DNA of 64,000 nt from Thalassospiraceae bacterium LMO-JJ14. GTDB taxonomy: Bacteria > Pseudomonadota > Alphaproteobacteria > Rhodospirillales > Casp-alpha2. The stretch spans positions 3,324,501-3,388,500 of the forward strand of contig CP134604.1 of assembly GCA_021555105.2 (NCBI GenBank), read 5' to 3'. Position 1 is the first letter of the stretch. Every line of letters begins with the position of its first letter. The translations under genes were made by a program, and so were the position numbers. The notes under the pieces are model-generated. The model made no database searches. It was not told the DNA's origin and was given only the letters and a program-made list of their open reading frames with translations. Positions 45,293-55,075 of the stretch are shown here, piece by piece.

Positions 45293-46075
45293 TCAGGCAG
45301 CTGTTGCCGAGGCAAGCCAGCCGAGGCCCTCGCGTGTGTCTCCGGCGGGTTTGTATTCACACCCGATCCAACCGTCGTATCCCAGCTCGTCGATATAGTT
45401 GAACAGGAAGCCGTAGTTAATCTCGCCCGTCCCCGGCTCGTGCCGGCCCGGTGTATCTGCGAGCTGGATATGCTTGATCACGTCGAGGTTGTCGCGAATG
45501 GTCGGCGCCAAATCCCCTTCCATGATTTGCATGTGGTAGATGTCGTACTGGATGAACAGATTGTCCGCCCCGACTTCATCAAGGTACGCGCGCGCCTGAC
45601 TCGTGGCGTTGAGAAAGAACCCCGGAATGTCCCTGGTATTGATCGGCTCGATCAGCAGGCAGATGCCGGCTTCCTTCAACTTCATGGCCGCATACTTCAG
45701 ATTCGAGACAAAAGTCGCGTGTGCGACGTCGGGGTCCGCGTCTTCCGGCAGCACCCCGGCAAGGCAGTTCAGTTGCGTGCAACCCAGTGCCGTTGCATAC
45801 CTGATCGCTTCGTGAACGCCTTGGTGAAATTCCTCGACCCGGCCAGGATGACAGGCGATGCCTCTTTCGCCGGCGTCCCAGTCGCCAGCCGGCAGATTAT
45901 GCAGCACCTGCTGCAGGCCGAACGCCTGTAGACGACTGGCCAGAACGTCTGGGTCGTAGGCATACGGAAAAAGATACTCCACGCCCCTGAACCCGGCTTC
46001 CGAGGCGGCCTCGAAGCGGTCCAGAAAATCAAGTTCCCCGAATAACATTGAAAGGTTTGCCGCGAATCTAGGCAT
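45293..46075 (-). CDS. hyi: hydroxypyruvate isomerase
   Basis: A 260-residue TIM-barrel enzyme of the sugar-phosphate isomerase/epimerase family. Its opening MPRFAANLSMLFGELDFLDR followed by GFRGVEYLFPY closely tracks E. coli Hyi, and INTRDIPGF lies near residue 150. It interconverts hydroxypyruvate and tartronate semialdehyde. ATG 46075 is preceded by AGGAGAG, which decides against the slightly longer frame. It lies between gcl and glxR. Confidence 0.93.
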   Translation of the reverse strand: MPRFAANLSMLFGELDFLDRFEAASEAGFRGVEYLFPYAYDPDVLASRLQAFGLQQVLHNLPAGDWDAGERGIACHPGRVEEFHQGVHEAIRYATALGCTQLNCLAGVLPEDADPDVAHATFVSNLKYAAMKLKEAGICLLIEPINTRDIPGFFLNATSQARAYLDEVGADNLFIQYDIYHMQIMEGDLAPTIRDNLDVIKHIQLADTPGRHEPGTGEINYGFLFNYIDELGYDGWIGCEYKPAGDTREGLGWLASATAA

Positions 46076-46111
46076 TGGTCTCTCCTGTATCATAGTGCTT
46101 TTGTACGTGTG

Positions 46112-47881
46112 TTAAGCAGTCACCGTCTCGCGCGGCACGCTCGGAAGATCGACGATGTCTTCAAATTCGGTGATGTCGTTGATCTCGGTTCCCATCGCGA
46201 TATTGGTAACTCGCTCCAGGATCACTTCGACGACAATGGGTACCTTGTGCAGGTCGCGCAGACGCTCGGCCTCCCTCAGCGCCGCGTTCAGATCGTTTGG
46301 ATCCTTTACCCTTATCGCTTTGCAGCCGAGCCCCTCGACTACAGCCACGTGATCGACACCGTATCCCTGAGCATCATGTGCATTGATGTTGTCGAATGAA
46401 AGCTGGACCTGATAGTCCATCTGGAATCCACGCTGTGCCTGCCGGATAAGACCCAGGTACGCATTGTTCACCAGGACATGGATGTAAGGCAGGTTGAATT
46501 GTGCGGCGACCGCCAACTCTTCGATCATGAACTGGAAATCGAAATCACCACTCAGGGCGACGATTTTCCGGGCCGGGTCTGCGGCGGCCACACCGATTGC
46601 CGCCGGCACGGTCCAGCCCAGCGGGCCGGCCTGTCCGCAGTTGATCCAATGGCGGGGATGATAGACGTGCAACATCTGCGCCCCGGCGATCTGGGAAAGG
46701 CCGATCGTGCTGACGTAGCAAACATCCTTACCGAACACGTCATTCATTTCCTGATAGACGCGCTGCGGCTTGATCGGTTGATTATCGAAATCGGTACGGC
46801 GAAGCATCGTGCGCTTGCGTTCGGCACAGCTAGCTGCCCATGCGCGCCAGTCCGGAAGGCGGCTCTCGGCCTTTCGATCCGATGCACATGCACGCAGCAT
46901 TCTCAACGCCACTCCGGCATCTGACACCACCCCGTAATCAGGCATGAACACACGGCCGATCTGAGTTGGTTCAATGTCAATATGAACGAAAGTCCGGCCC
47001 TTCGTGTAGACATCGATACTGCCGGTGTGCCGATTGGCCCACCGGTTGCCAATTCCGAGCACGAAATCGGATTCGAGAAATGTCGCATTGCCATAGCGGT
47101 GTGCGGTCTGGAGTCCGACCATACCCGCCATCAACGGATGATCGTCGGGGATCGCACCCCAGCCCATGAGCGTCGGCACAACCGGGACACCCGCAAGCTC
47201 GGCGAACTCAACCAAAGTCGTCGCCGCATTTGCATTGATGATACCGCCACCAGCGACGATCAATGGGCGTTTCGCCTTGGACAGCATATCCATGACCCGA
47301 GATATCTGGGCAGAAGATGCCTCGGGCTTGTATGGATTGAGTGGCTGGTAAGTATCCGGATCGAATTCGATCTCCGCCATCTGCACATCCAAGGGAAGAT
47401 CTATCAGAACCGGGCCGGGCCGGGATGACCGCATCAGGTGGAAAGCCTTTTGCAATGTCCAGGGCACCTGAGCCGGCTCCTGTACCGTAACGGCCATTTT
47501 GGTGACGGGTGCAGCGATCGAAGCTATGTCGACGGCCTGAAAATCTTCCTTGTGGATACGGGCGCGCGGCGCCTGTCCGGTAATGCAAAGAATTGGGATC
47601 GAATCCGCTGAGGCCGAGTAAAGCCCGGTGATCATGTCCGTGCCCGCCGGCCCCGACGTACCGATGGCAACACCGATATTGCCCGGGTTCGCCCGGGTAT
47701 AACCTTCCGCCATATGTGACACGCCTTCCATATGGCGGCCAAGAATATGATCGATGCTCTCGCGATGGCGGAGCGCCGCGTAAAGCGGGTTGATTGCGGC
47801 TCCCGGAATCCCGAACGCGCACCTTACGCCTTCGTGTTCAAGAACCCGGACCACTGCCTCCGCTGCCGTCATCTTCGCCAT
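46112..47881 (-). CDS. gcl: glyoxylate carboligase (tartronate-semialdehyde synthase)
   Basis: A 589-residue ThDP enzyme that joins two glyoxylates to tartronate semialdehyde and CO2. It parallels E. coli Gcl throughout: MAKM start, [49 protein letters not shown] in its expected parts, and the ThDP/Mg motif [20 protein letters not shown]. The position that is glutamate in other ThDP enzymes and Val51 in E. coli Gcl is Met51 here (in [14 protein letters not shown]). ATG 47881 is chosen over 47896 because GGAG lies six bases ahead and it matches the E. coli start. Confidence 0.94.
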   Translation of the reverse strand: MAKMTAAEAVVRVLEHEGVRCAFGIPGAAINPLYAALRHRESIDHILGRHMEGVSHMAEGYTRANPGNIGVAIGTSGPAGTDMITGLYSASADSIPILCITGQAPRARIHKEDFQAVDIASIAAPVTKMAVTVQEPAQVPWTLQKAFHLMRSSRPGPVLIDLPLDVQMAEIEFDPDTYQPLNPYKPEASSAQISRVMDMLSKAKRPLIVAGGGIINANAATTLVEFAELAGVPVVPTLMGWGAIPDDHPLMAGMVGLQTAHRYGNATFLESDFVLGIGNRWANRHTGSIDVYTKGRTFVHIDIEPTQIGRVFMPDYGVVSDAGVALRMLRACASDRKAESRLPDWRAWAASCAERKRTMLRRTDFDNQPIKPQRVYQEMNDVFGKDVCYVSTIGLSQIAGAQMLHVYHPRHWINCGQAGPLGWTVPAAIGVAAADPARKIVALSGDFDFQFMIEELAVAAQFNLPYIHVLVNNAYLGLIRQAQRGFQMDYQVQLSFDNINAHDAQGYGVDHVAVVEGLGCKAIRVKDPNDLNAALREAERLRDLHKVPIVVEVILERVTNIAMGTEINDITEFEDIVDLPSVPRETVTA

Positions 47882-48098
47882 CACACACTCCGTCATCTGC
47901 TGTCGTTGAACGATGACAACATTTCACAGTCGGAGCATTGAGTCTATTATTTTAAAACTAATTCCGTATCGTGAGATGATCTATTAATTTTCTTATTATT
48001 CAACATGTTATTAGTTTTTACATTATTGACTTAAAATCATAACTCATAATCCCAACAGGCATCTGGGGACACAATAGCACTCATGTTTTAAGCCAACG
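47882..48098 (-). promoter_or_regulatory. AT-rich gcl promoter region
   Basis: 217 bases, markedly AT-rich compared with the flanks, between the IclR gene and gcl on the same strand. It must contain the gcl promoter and is the likely target of the IclR protein encoded upstream; I could not define a palindromic operator with confidence. Confidence 0.5.
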
Positions 48099-48923
48099 TC
48101 ACACGCGCACGCCACAGCCGAGCTCATGCGAAATCGCCGAGGCGGCACGACGCACCAACTCGCCCAGCACGGGGATTCGATCGGTCACTACGCGTGCGGC
48201 CGGACCGGATACTGAAATTGCAGCAACAGCTGTATCGTGCTCGTCGAAAATTGGCGCCGCGACGCAACGCAATCCAACGGCGTGCTCTTCATCGTCAACT
48301 GCATAGCCGTTCTCGCGAATGATTTTCAGTTCTTCCCGCAGCGTCTTGGGCTTAATGATGGTTTTTGCCGTCAACGCATGAAGCCCGCGCTTTTCAAGAA
48401 TCTTCGTTAACCGTGGATCGCTCATATAAGCCAGCAACGCCTTACCAACCCCTGAGCAATGCATAGCCGCCCGCGCCCCTTCGGGGACCAAAGCCCGCAT
48501 AACCTGCCGACATTCGATCTGGCAAAGGAAGATAACTTCACCGCCGTCTTCCACTGCCAGATTGACCGTTTCACCGCTTTCTTCCATCAACTGACGCATA
48601 ACAGGACGCGCGAACTGCACCAGATTACGCGTCCGTACGAACGCGTGGCCGATGGCAAAGGCCTGTACACCGATAAACCATCGAGACTGCTCTTGGTCGA
48701 AACGGACATATCGCTGGAGTTCAAGGGTCGACAGCAACCGGTGCGCAGTCGACGCAGCCAGACCAACCTGCTGAGAAAGCTCCGTCAGCGTGGCGCCGTC
48801 GTCACTCTCGGAAATGGCATTCATCAGGCCCAGCGCCCGTGTCAACGACTGGACCTGTCCCGTCGATGCCGCCGTCGCCTTCTTTGCGCCTGCGCCGCGG
48901 CGCGCTGCTCGTGCTGTGGCCAC
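48099..48923 (-). CDS. IclR family transcriptional regulator
   Basis: The 274-residue protein has a basic, alanine-rich N-terminal tail, a winged helix (about residues 28-88, with TLTELSQQVGLAASTAHRLLSTLE) and an IclR effector domain (about 100-270, with CSGVGKALLAYM). GTG 48923 has GGAGGGA eight bases ahead and is preferred to the longer frame. IclR members such as AllR and GclR act on glyoxylate genes, so control of the adjacent gcl operon is likely; control of the upstream amidohydrolase region is also possible. Confidence 0.88.
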   Translation of the reverse strand: MATARAARRGAGAKKATAASTGQVQSLTRALGLMNAISESDDGATLTELSQQVGLAASTAHRLLSTLELQRYVRFDQEQSRWFIGVQAFAIGHAFVRTRNLVQFARPVMRQLMEESGETVNLAVEDGGEVIFLCQIECRQVMRALVPEGARAAMHCSGVGKALLAYMSDPRLTKILEKRGLHALTAKTIIKPKTLREELKIIRENGYAVDDEEHAVGLRCVAAPIFDEHDTAVAAISVSGPAARVVTDRIPVLGELVRRAASAISHELGCGVRV

Positions 48924-49025
48924 CTTGAGTCTCCCTCCGAAATCGGTTTTAGAAAGTCTGTTCACGATATGGAAAACCTCTCTTCCGGGCAAACCCGCTG
49001 TTGCGTTTGCGAGACAAAGGCGTAT

Positions 49026-50528
49026 TTAGCCGATCTTCGCGGGCAACGTTTGTTCAGGGACGGGCAAAGCATCGCAACGCGCGCAGATTCGCTCATATGC
49101 GGCGCGGATTTCATCGACCTTGTTTTCGGACTCTGCGATCAGTGGCGACAATGTGCCATGCCGGTCGGCAATCTCGGCGATTAACGACGCCTCGTCGATT
49201 TGCGTGAACTTTCCGTCACGCAAGACCGCCTCACCAGCGACATATATATCCCTTACCGCGGAACAATCTGCAGCGAATACCAGCTGATGCAGAGCATTGT
49301 TTAATGGCGTAAACGCAATCGAGTTCAGGTCATAAACCGCAAGATCGGCCGAGTAGCCTTTCGCAATGCAGCCCAGTCGACCCGCCTGACCGATGGCCTT
49401 TGCGCCACCTGTCGTTCCGGCTTGCCACGCTTCACGTGCGCCCACCCATCTGGCACGATCCTCAGCCCGCAATTTGTTGACGAGTGCGGCCATATTCACG
49501 GTCCGCAGCATGTTCAGCGTTTCCGTTGATCCACAGCCGTCGGTCCCCAAACTGACGTTCACGCCGGCATCCAACAATGCACGCACCGGCGCCACGCCCG
49601 AGCCCAGTTTCAAATTACTGGTCGGGTTGTGCTGTACGCTCGCCCCGGCGTTCGCCAACAACCCGATGTCGTCGGGCGTCAACCATACGGCATGGATCAG
49701 ACTGGTGTTCGCGTTCAGGAATCCGAGGTCCGAAAGGTGCGCAATCATGGTTTTCCCGTAGAATTCCTGTGCTGTTACCGCCTGCAGACGTGTCTCATGT
49801 ACATGGATCATCGCCGGAAGGTCGAACTCGTCGGCCAGCGCTCGCGTCTGTAAAAGAAATTCATCACTGCATCGTTGCGGTGCCGACGGCGCTACGATGT
49901 ATCCGACCCGGTTTTCACGCGGATGACGCCTTGTGGCAAGTTCTCGAGCAAATGCCAGAACCTCCGAAGGCGGCGTTGATTTTCCTGCCGCCAGTTTGGC
50001 CTGCAATTCGCCCGAAATTTCTTCATCGACGAACGGCATGGCACGATAAAACGGCTTGTCAAACAGGCTGATCCCGACGAGGGAACGAATACCGATATCT
50101 TCGTACGCCTGGAACACCGCTTCGACATGATCTGGGCGCAGGATAGGACTCACATTAAGATCGTCCATCAGGGTGGTGGTGCCGCTTCTGATAGCCTCGA
50201 TCGCGCCTACCATCGTCCGTAGATATACATCCCTGGCCGTAAGTGGCAGCGGCTCGGGCGGACGCATATAATTCATCCACAGTTCAAGTGGAAGATTGTC
50301 GTACCGGCCCTTGTGAAAATGTTCGTGAGAATGATGATGTCCGTTGATCAGCCCCGGCGTGACCAGACAGTTCCGCGCGTCAATCACATCGCCGCCGGGC
50401 GCGCGCGTGTCAGCAGGCCGAACATCCGCAATAAAGCCGTCGGCAACCTCGATATCGAATGTTGCGGCTTGCTGCGCACCGGCATCGAATTCAAGCAGTC
50501 GGCAACCGGTTAAAGTAAAGTGAGCCAT
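49026..50528 (-). CDS. amidohydrolase family protein (TRZ/ATZ, cytosine/guanine deaminase-like)
   Basis: A 500-residue metal-dependent hydrolase: NGHHHSHEHFHKG (first metal site, about residues 65-77), IHVHET, SLIHAVWLTPDD and the catalytic aspartate in GTDGCGS. Members deaminate or dechlorinate ring substrates (guanine, cytosine, triazines, S-adenosylhomocysteine). The histidine-rich NGHHHSHEHFH is longer than the common form. The last 40 residues form a helical tail. It is downstream of tctC beyond a terminator. The substrate is unknown. Confidence 0.82.
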   Translation of the reverse strand: MAHFTLTGCRLLEFDAGAQQAATFDIEVADGFIADVRPADTRAPGGDVIDARNCLVTPGLINGHHHSHEHFHKGRYDNLPLELWMNYMRPPEPLPLTARDVYLRTMVGAIEAIRSGTTTLMDDLNVSPILRPDHVEAVFQAYEDIGIRSLVGISLFDKPFYRAMPFVDEEISGELQAKLAAGKSTPPSEVLAFARELATRRHPRENRVGYIVAPSAPQRCSDEFLLQTRALADEFDLPAMIHVHETRLQAVTAQEFYGKTMIAHLSDLGFLNANTSLIHAVWLTPDDIGLLANAGASVQHNPTSNLKLGSGVAPVRALLDAGVNVSLGTDGCGSTETLNMLRTVNMAALVNKLRAEDRARWVGAREAWQAGTTGGAKAIGQAGRLGCIAKGYSADLAVYDLNSIAFTPLNNALHQLVFAADCSAVRDIYVAGEAVLRDGKFTQIDEASLIAEIADRHGTLSPLIAESENKVDEIRAAYERICARCDALPVPEQTLPAKIG

Positions 50529-50559
50529 CACGAAAATCCGTCCTCTGGTTCGCTTCAAT

Positions 50560-50594
50560 AAAGAAAAGGGCGGAGGGAACAACTCCCCCCGCCC
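50560..50594 (-). terminator. intrinsic terminator after tctC
   Basis: A 9-bp stem (50586-50594 with 50568-50576, one G-U pair on the transcript), followed on the minus strand by TTTTCTTT. It ends the TctBAC transcript 32 bases before the amidohydrolase ATG. Confidence 0.65.
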
Positions 50595-50616
50595 ATCAGT
50601 TTGCTAGCTTTGGGAG

Positions 50617-51570
50617 TTACTTTTCAATTTTTGCGTAAAGTTCCTTGAGCTCTTTCTGTTCACGCGCCAGAAGCTCACCGAACTCTTTATAGCCCAGAAA
50701 ACCGATTCGCGAGTTGATCTTGCCGATCAAGCGCTGGAAACCTTTGTCTTCAACCAGCTTGGCAAAACCATCGCTGAGGATCTTGATCTTGTCCTCTGAG
50801 ACGCCTTTCTTGACCAAGGCCCCGCGCCAGAAGTGCCAGACAACGTCATATCCAGCTTCCTTACAGGTCGGCACGTCAGGCAGCGTTTCCCAACGCTCAA
50901 GATCGGTTGCACAGATGGCTTTGACCTTGCCGCCCTTGATGTGCTCGCCAACGACACTCGGCGCCCCCGCGTAGGCCATGGTGTTGCCGCCCAGAAGCTG
51001 CGCAATGGCCGGACCGCCGCCGCCGAAAGTAATACCTTTCATCTTGGCGCCGCTCTTGAGCTTCAGCATCTCAAACGCAACGTAAGTGAACCCGTTCACG
51101 TTGTCCGAGCTGTAAACCAGTTTGTCCGGGTTCTTCTTCGCGTAGTCGACCATCCCTTTCAGATCGTCAAACGGCGCATCCTTGGCGGCGATGAATACCG
51201 CCGGGGAATAGTTAATACGCGCCACCGGCACGAAATCATCCACTTTGTAAGGCAGGTCCTCGACTTGAGGACGCAACGAATTGATCGTCGGATCGCCGAA
51301 CAGAATGGTGTATCCGTCCGTATCACCCTGCGCGATCTGCGCGGCAGCCACTGCACCGCCGCCGCCGGCACGAATGACAGAGATCATCGGCTGCTTGAAG
51401 TAAGGCTCTGCAACCGTGGTGATGATGCCGGCATGCAGAGAATGCGATCCGCCCGGTGGATACGGTGTCACAAAACGAATGGGTTTATCGGGGAACTCCC
51501 CCGCGATCACGGGCGCTGCTGCAACACCTGCAAGTACTGCCCCCAAGATAAGACTTTTAAACTTTCCCAT
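50617..51570 (-). CDS. tctC: tripartite tricarboxylate transporter binding protein (TctC/Bug family)
   Basis: The 317-residue periplasmic protein has a signal peptide (about 1-23, ending VIAG) and the Bug-family opening FPDKPIRFVTPYPPGGSHSLHAG. It has a second loop with IRAGGGGAVAAAQIAQGDTDGYT and a later AGAPSVVGEHIKGGKVKAIC. Bug proteins bind carboxylates or amides. It is downstream of tctA (2-base gap) and closes the TctBAC set. Confidence 0.9.
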   Translation of the reverse strand: MGKFKSLILGAVLAGVAAAPVIAGEFPDKPIRFVTPYPPGGSHSLHAGIITTVAEPYFKQPMISVIRAGGGGAVAAAQIAQGDTDGYTILFGDPTINSLRPQVEDLPYKVDDFVPVARINYSPAVFIAAKDAPFDDLKGMVDYAKKNPDKLVYSSDNVNGFTYVAFEMLKLKSGAKMKGITFGGGGPAIAQLLGGNTMAYAGAPSVVGEHIKGGKVKAICATDLERWETLPDVPTCKEAGYDVVWHFWRGALVKKGVSEDKIKILSDGFAKLVEDKGFQRLIGKINSRIGFLGYKEFGELLAREQKELKELYAKIEK

Positions 51571-51572
51571 TA

Positions 51573-53108
51573 TTAACCTCCATTGGTTGTTGATTCAGTT
51601 TGTTGTGCCGATTGGTTCGGCATCGAATTAATTTTTCGTTTCCTCATTGTGCTGAAGCCGGCGAGCAGGATTGCACCGAACAGCAAGGCAAAGATGCCGG
51701 CGCTGATCGGACGGGTGACGAAAATCGCGAGACTTCCGTCGGAAAACGCAAGCGACTGGCGCAGTGCGCTTTCAAGGCCGGGTGCCAATAGCATCGCGAT
51801 GACGAGCGGTGGTATCGGCACACCGGTTTTTCGCATCAGGTAACCGGCACCACCGCCGGCCACCATGATAATAAGGTCGAAGAAGCTGGAGTTCACCGCA
51901 AACGCGCCTGCAAAACACATCACGGTAACGACCGGGTACATCAGCCCACCCGGGATCAGCGCAATGCGGCGTAGATAGCGGATCGCAAAATACCCGAAGA
52001 AGACGAGCAACACGTTCGTGAAAACCAGCAACGCAAAAAGGCCATAAAGCACATCGCCGTGCTTCTGGAACAGTAGGGGACCGGGCAAGAGACCCTGGGC
52101 CATGAAAGCTCCCAGAAGAACTGCAGTAATGGTGTCCCCGGGAATGCCGAAAACCAGCATCGGAATAAGCGCAGCCGGGCAAACGGCGTTGTTGCCTGCT
52201 TCAGCGGCTGCCACGCCTTCTATCGAGCCCTTTCCGAATTCTTCCGGTTTCTTAGACCGTTTCTTTGCAAGTCCGTAAGAGATCCAACACGAAATCTCGG
52301 CACCGAGTCCAGGCAGAGCACCAAGCGCAATACCAACGCCTGAAGATCTGAAAATAGTTACCAAGGACGATTTTATATCCTGCCACGACACGCCCTTTTG
52401 ATTCTCCTGCAAACCGGCGACATCGAGCTTTCTAACGCCCTTCTCCGCCTGCAACAGTACCTCGCTGAGTGCGAACATGCCGATCAACAGCGGCACGAGC
52501 GACACGCCACCCATCAAATCCGTACTTCCAAACGTGAAGCGCATCGAACCCGACATCGGATCGAGACCAACTATCGCAAGACCAATACCGAGAGCCGTCG
52601 CGATCAGCCCCTTGATAAGGCTGTCGCCACTAACGGCCGCCACCATGGTCAGCGAGAACAGGAACAACATCGTGAATTCTGGCGAGCTGAATTTCAGCGC
52701 CACCGTCGCCAACGGCGCGGCGACGAAGATCAGAACAAGCGTCGCCAACATGTCGCCAATGACGGATGCATAGAGGCTCATCTCAAGCGCACGCCGCGCC
52801 TCGCCGCGCTTTGCCAGAATATGGCCGTCGATCGCCGTCGCCGCAGCGGCGGCAGTGCCTGGCGTATTGATCATGATCGCCGGGATCGAGCCACCGTAAA
52901 TTGCGCCCTTGTAAACGCCGAGCAGGAACGGAATGCCGATCGTAGCATCCATAAGGAACGTGAATGGCACCAGAACAGCGACCGCCATCGTCGCCGTGAG
53001 CCCGGGTAATCCACCGACTATAATACCGGCTGCCAGGCCAGCCAGTGCGGCGCCAATACTGACCGGATTGGCAACAAGTTCAACGCCCTGAAGTAATAAA
53101 TCAAACAT
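51573..53108 (-). CDS. tctA: tripartite tricarboxylate transporter large permease (TctA)
   Basis: A 511-residue protein with about 12 hydrophobic segments and the TctA hallmarks GIIVGGLPGLTATMAVAVL (about 27-45), YGGSIPAIMINTPGTAAAAAT (about 70-90) and their second-half copies GALPGLGAEIS and VFGIPGDTITAVLLGA. It is the translocating subunit. It starts one base after the tctB stop. Confidence 0.93.
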   Translation of the reverse strand: MFDLLLQGVELVANPVSIGAALAGLAAGIIVGGLPGLTATMAVAVLVPFTFLMDATIGIPFLLGVYKGAIYGGSIPAIMINTPGTAAAAATAIDGHILAKRGEARRALEMSLYASVIGDMLATLVLIFVAAPLATVALKFSSPEFTMLFLFSLTMVAAVSGDSLIKGLIATALGIGLAIVGLDPMSGSMRFTFGSTDLMGGVSLVPLLIGMFALSEVLLQAEKGVRKLDVAGLQENQKGVSWQDIKSSLVTIFRSSGVGIALGALPGLGAEISCWISYGLAKKRSKKPEEFGKGSIEGVAAAEAGNNAVCPAALIPMLVFGIPGDTITAVLLGAFMAQGLLPGPLLFQKHGDVLYGLFALLVFTNVLLVFFGYFAIRYLRRIALIPGGLMYPVVTVMCFAGAFAVNSSFFDLIIMVAGGGAGYLMRKTGVPIPPLVIAMLLAPGLESALRQSLAFSDGSLAIFVTRPISAGIFALLFGAILLAGFSTMRKRKINSMPNQSAQQTESTTNGG

Positions 53109-53109
53109 C

Positions 53110-53607
53110 TCAGAACAGTACTCCGTGCGGCAGAAGGATCTTCAGCAGATGCTCGAATAGGACGTAGACGAGCGCCGGAAAAACCACCGCACTTATCAGA
53201 ATGTGTTTCTTGTTTTCGTATTGCAGAATGAACGCCATCACGGCGATCAGGATGATCGAGGAAACCATCATGCCGACGGTATCGAGTGCCAACAGGTACA
53301 CGACGAACAGTACGAACACCGTTGCCGTCCGGGTAAGACTTACCGGCTCATCGTCCGGCTCGACTGCAGTTGTCATGAAGACTCCCTGCCCGGCCGTCGC
53401 AGTGAAAAAAAGCCCCCCTCCGCAGATGAACATGAAGATACCGGCAAGGGCGGGGAAAAAAGCACTCGACCCCATATCGGTAACAGCAAGGATGGTTTCA
53501 CCCGGGACCTGAGCCGGTATGGAAAACAACACGAACGCGCCAGCTGCGAGCGCTGTAAGTGCGACCCATATATCAGCATTTACTCTGGTTCTCGTATTAG
53601 CGGACAT
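53110..53607 (-). CDS. tctB: tripartite tricarboxylate transporter small permease (TctB)
   Basis: A 165-residue protein with four membrane segments in the TctB arrangement (about residues 15-33, 50-70, 90-125 in two helices, 135-155). The start at ATG 53607 is chosen because GAGG lies eight bases ahead; two earlier in-frame starts are less suitable. First gene of tctB-tctA-tctC, 23 bases after the hydantoinase stop, so the whole set probably belongs to one operon beginning with the TRAP genes. Confidence 0.85.
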   Translation of the reverse strand: MSANTRTRVNADIWVALTALAAGAFVLFSIPAQVPGETILAVTDMGSSAFFPALAGIFMFICGGGLFFTATAGQGVFMTTAVEPDDEPVSLTRTATVFVLFVVYLLALDTVGMMVSSIILIAVMAFILQYENKKHILISAVVFPALVYVLFEHLLKILLPHGVLF

Positions 53608-53630
53608 CAACATTTCCTCTGGCGCGAAAC

Positions 53631-55052
53631 CTAAACAACGTTCGTTCCCCGGACATGCTCGGGCCGTTCGCAACGCAGGAATGCGCCACGCCCCTTCTCG
53701 GCGACCAGATCACCATCACGGCACACCACGTCTCCCCTCGACATGGTCAACACCGGCCAGCCAGTGAGCGTACGACCCGCATAGGGCGTATAATCAACGT
53801 TATGATGCAGAAGCGTATTCGTAAGTTCGACCGTTCGGCGCGGATCCCAACAAACAATGTCGGCATCCGCACCGACTGCAATCGTGCCTTTCCGCGGGTA
53901 CAAACCGTAAATTTTTGCAGGCCCTGTGGCCGTGAGTTGGACGAAACGCTGCAGGTCGATCCGGCCCTTCATCACACCTTCCGAGAAAAGCAAAGGCATG
54001 CGCGTTTCCAAACCGGGAATGCCGTTCGGCACGTGGTTGAAGCAGGCGTGGTCACCATTCAGTTTCTTCCCCTTTGCCGAGTCGAACTTGAACGGCGCAT
54101 GGTCCGACGAAAACACCTGGAACACGCCACTTTGCAGTGCGGTCCAAACCGCTTCCTGGTTCGACTTGTCGCGTGGTGGCGGCGAGCAGATGTACTTGGC
54201 GCCCTCGAACCCGTCGCAGTCTAGATCCTCCGCAGTGAGGAAAAGATACTGCGGACATGTTTCTCCATATATACGTGCGCCGCGTGCCTGACCTTCTCGG
54301 ATTTGACGGATCGCGTCTTCACCGGAAACGTGTACGATCAATGCCGGCACATCGACAATCTCGGCAAGCGTTACCGCGCGGTGTGTGGCTTCTCGCTCAA
54401 CCAATGCAGGGCGAGATGCTGCATGGTATTTCGGGCTCGTATGTCCGGCGGCTATCAGTTGCTCGGTCAGCCATTTGATGCAGTCCGAATTTTCGGCATG
54501 AATCATGGTCATGCCGCCTTCGCGTTTTGCAACGGCGAGGACGTCTAGGATGTCCTTGTCGTCGAGTTTCATATCGTCATACGTCATGTAGATCTTGAAA
54601 GACGTGTAGCCGTCGTCGATCAACGCCGGCAGTTCCTGGCCCAGCACGCTTTCGTTGACATCCGATACAATCAGGTGAAACGCGTAATCGATATAGGCCA
54701 TGTTGCCGGCGCGTTCATGATAGTCGGTCACCGCAGCGCGCAGCGTCTGCCCCTTCATCTGGCACGCAAAAGGTATGACCGTCGTCGTTCCACCGAAGGC
54801 GGCTGATAATGTACCGCTCTCGAAATCGTCGGCCATCTCGGAGCCATCACTCATCGGCTGATCGAGATGACAATGTGCATCCACACCGCCCGGCGTCACG
54901 ATCAAGCCGGTTGCGTCGATCTCGTCGGCACCTGGCGACAAGCCGGCACCAAGCGCGCGTATTTTCCCGTCGCGGATACCTATGTCGCATGACATGGTGT
55001 CCCCGGCTGTGGCCACGGTTCCGTTGCGAATGACGACGTCGAATTCCTGCAT
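53631..55052 (-). CDS. D-hydantoinase / dihydropyrimidinase
   Basis: A 473-residue cyclic-amide hydrolase with two-metal site His60 and His62 (GGVDAHCHLD), the carbamylated Lys153 in TSFKIYMTY, His185 in MIHAEN, then HVSG and SSDHAPF. It opens hydantoins or dihydropyrimidines to N-carbamoyl acids. No beta-ureidopropionase or matching carbamoylase lies beside it, but an M20 carbamoylase-like gene is at 13.8-15.0 kb. It lies between TctB and an Asp/Glu-racemase-like gene. Substrate specificity cannot be read. Confidence 0.9.
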   Translation of the reverse strand: MQEFDVVIRNGTVATAGDTMSCDIGIRDGKIRALGAGLSPGADEIDATGLIVTPGGVDAHCHLDQPMSDGSEMADDFESGTLSAAFGGTTTVIPFACQMKGQTLRAAVTDYHERAGNMAYIDYAFHLIVSDVNESVLGQELPALIDDGYTSFKIYMTYDDMKLDDKDILDVLAVAKREGGMTMIHAENSDCIKWLTEQLIAAGHTSPKYHAASRPALVEREATHRAVTLAEIVDVPALIVHVSGEDAIRQIREGQARGARIYGETCPQYLFLTAEDLDCDGFEGAKYICSPPPRDKSNQEAVWTALQSGVFQVFSSDHAPFKFDSAKGKKLNGDHACFNHVPNGIPGLETRMPLLFSEGVMKGRIDLQRFVQLTATGPAKIYGLYPRKGTIAVGADADIVCWDPRRTVELTNTLLHHNVDYTPYAGRTLTGWPVLTMSRGDVVCRDGDLVAEKGRGAFLRCERPEHVRGTNVV

Positions 55053-55075
55053 CGGCTTAAATCCCTCCCCGGCGA

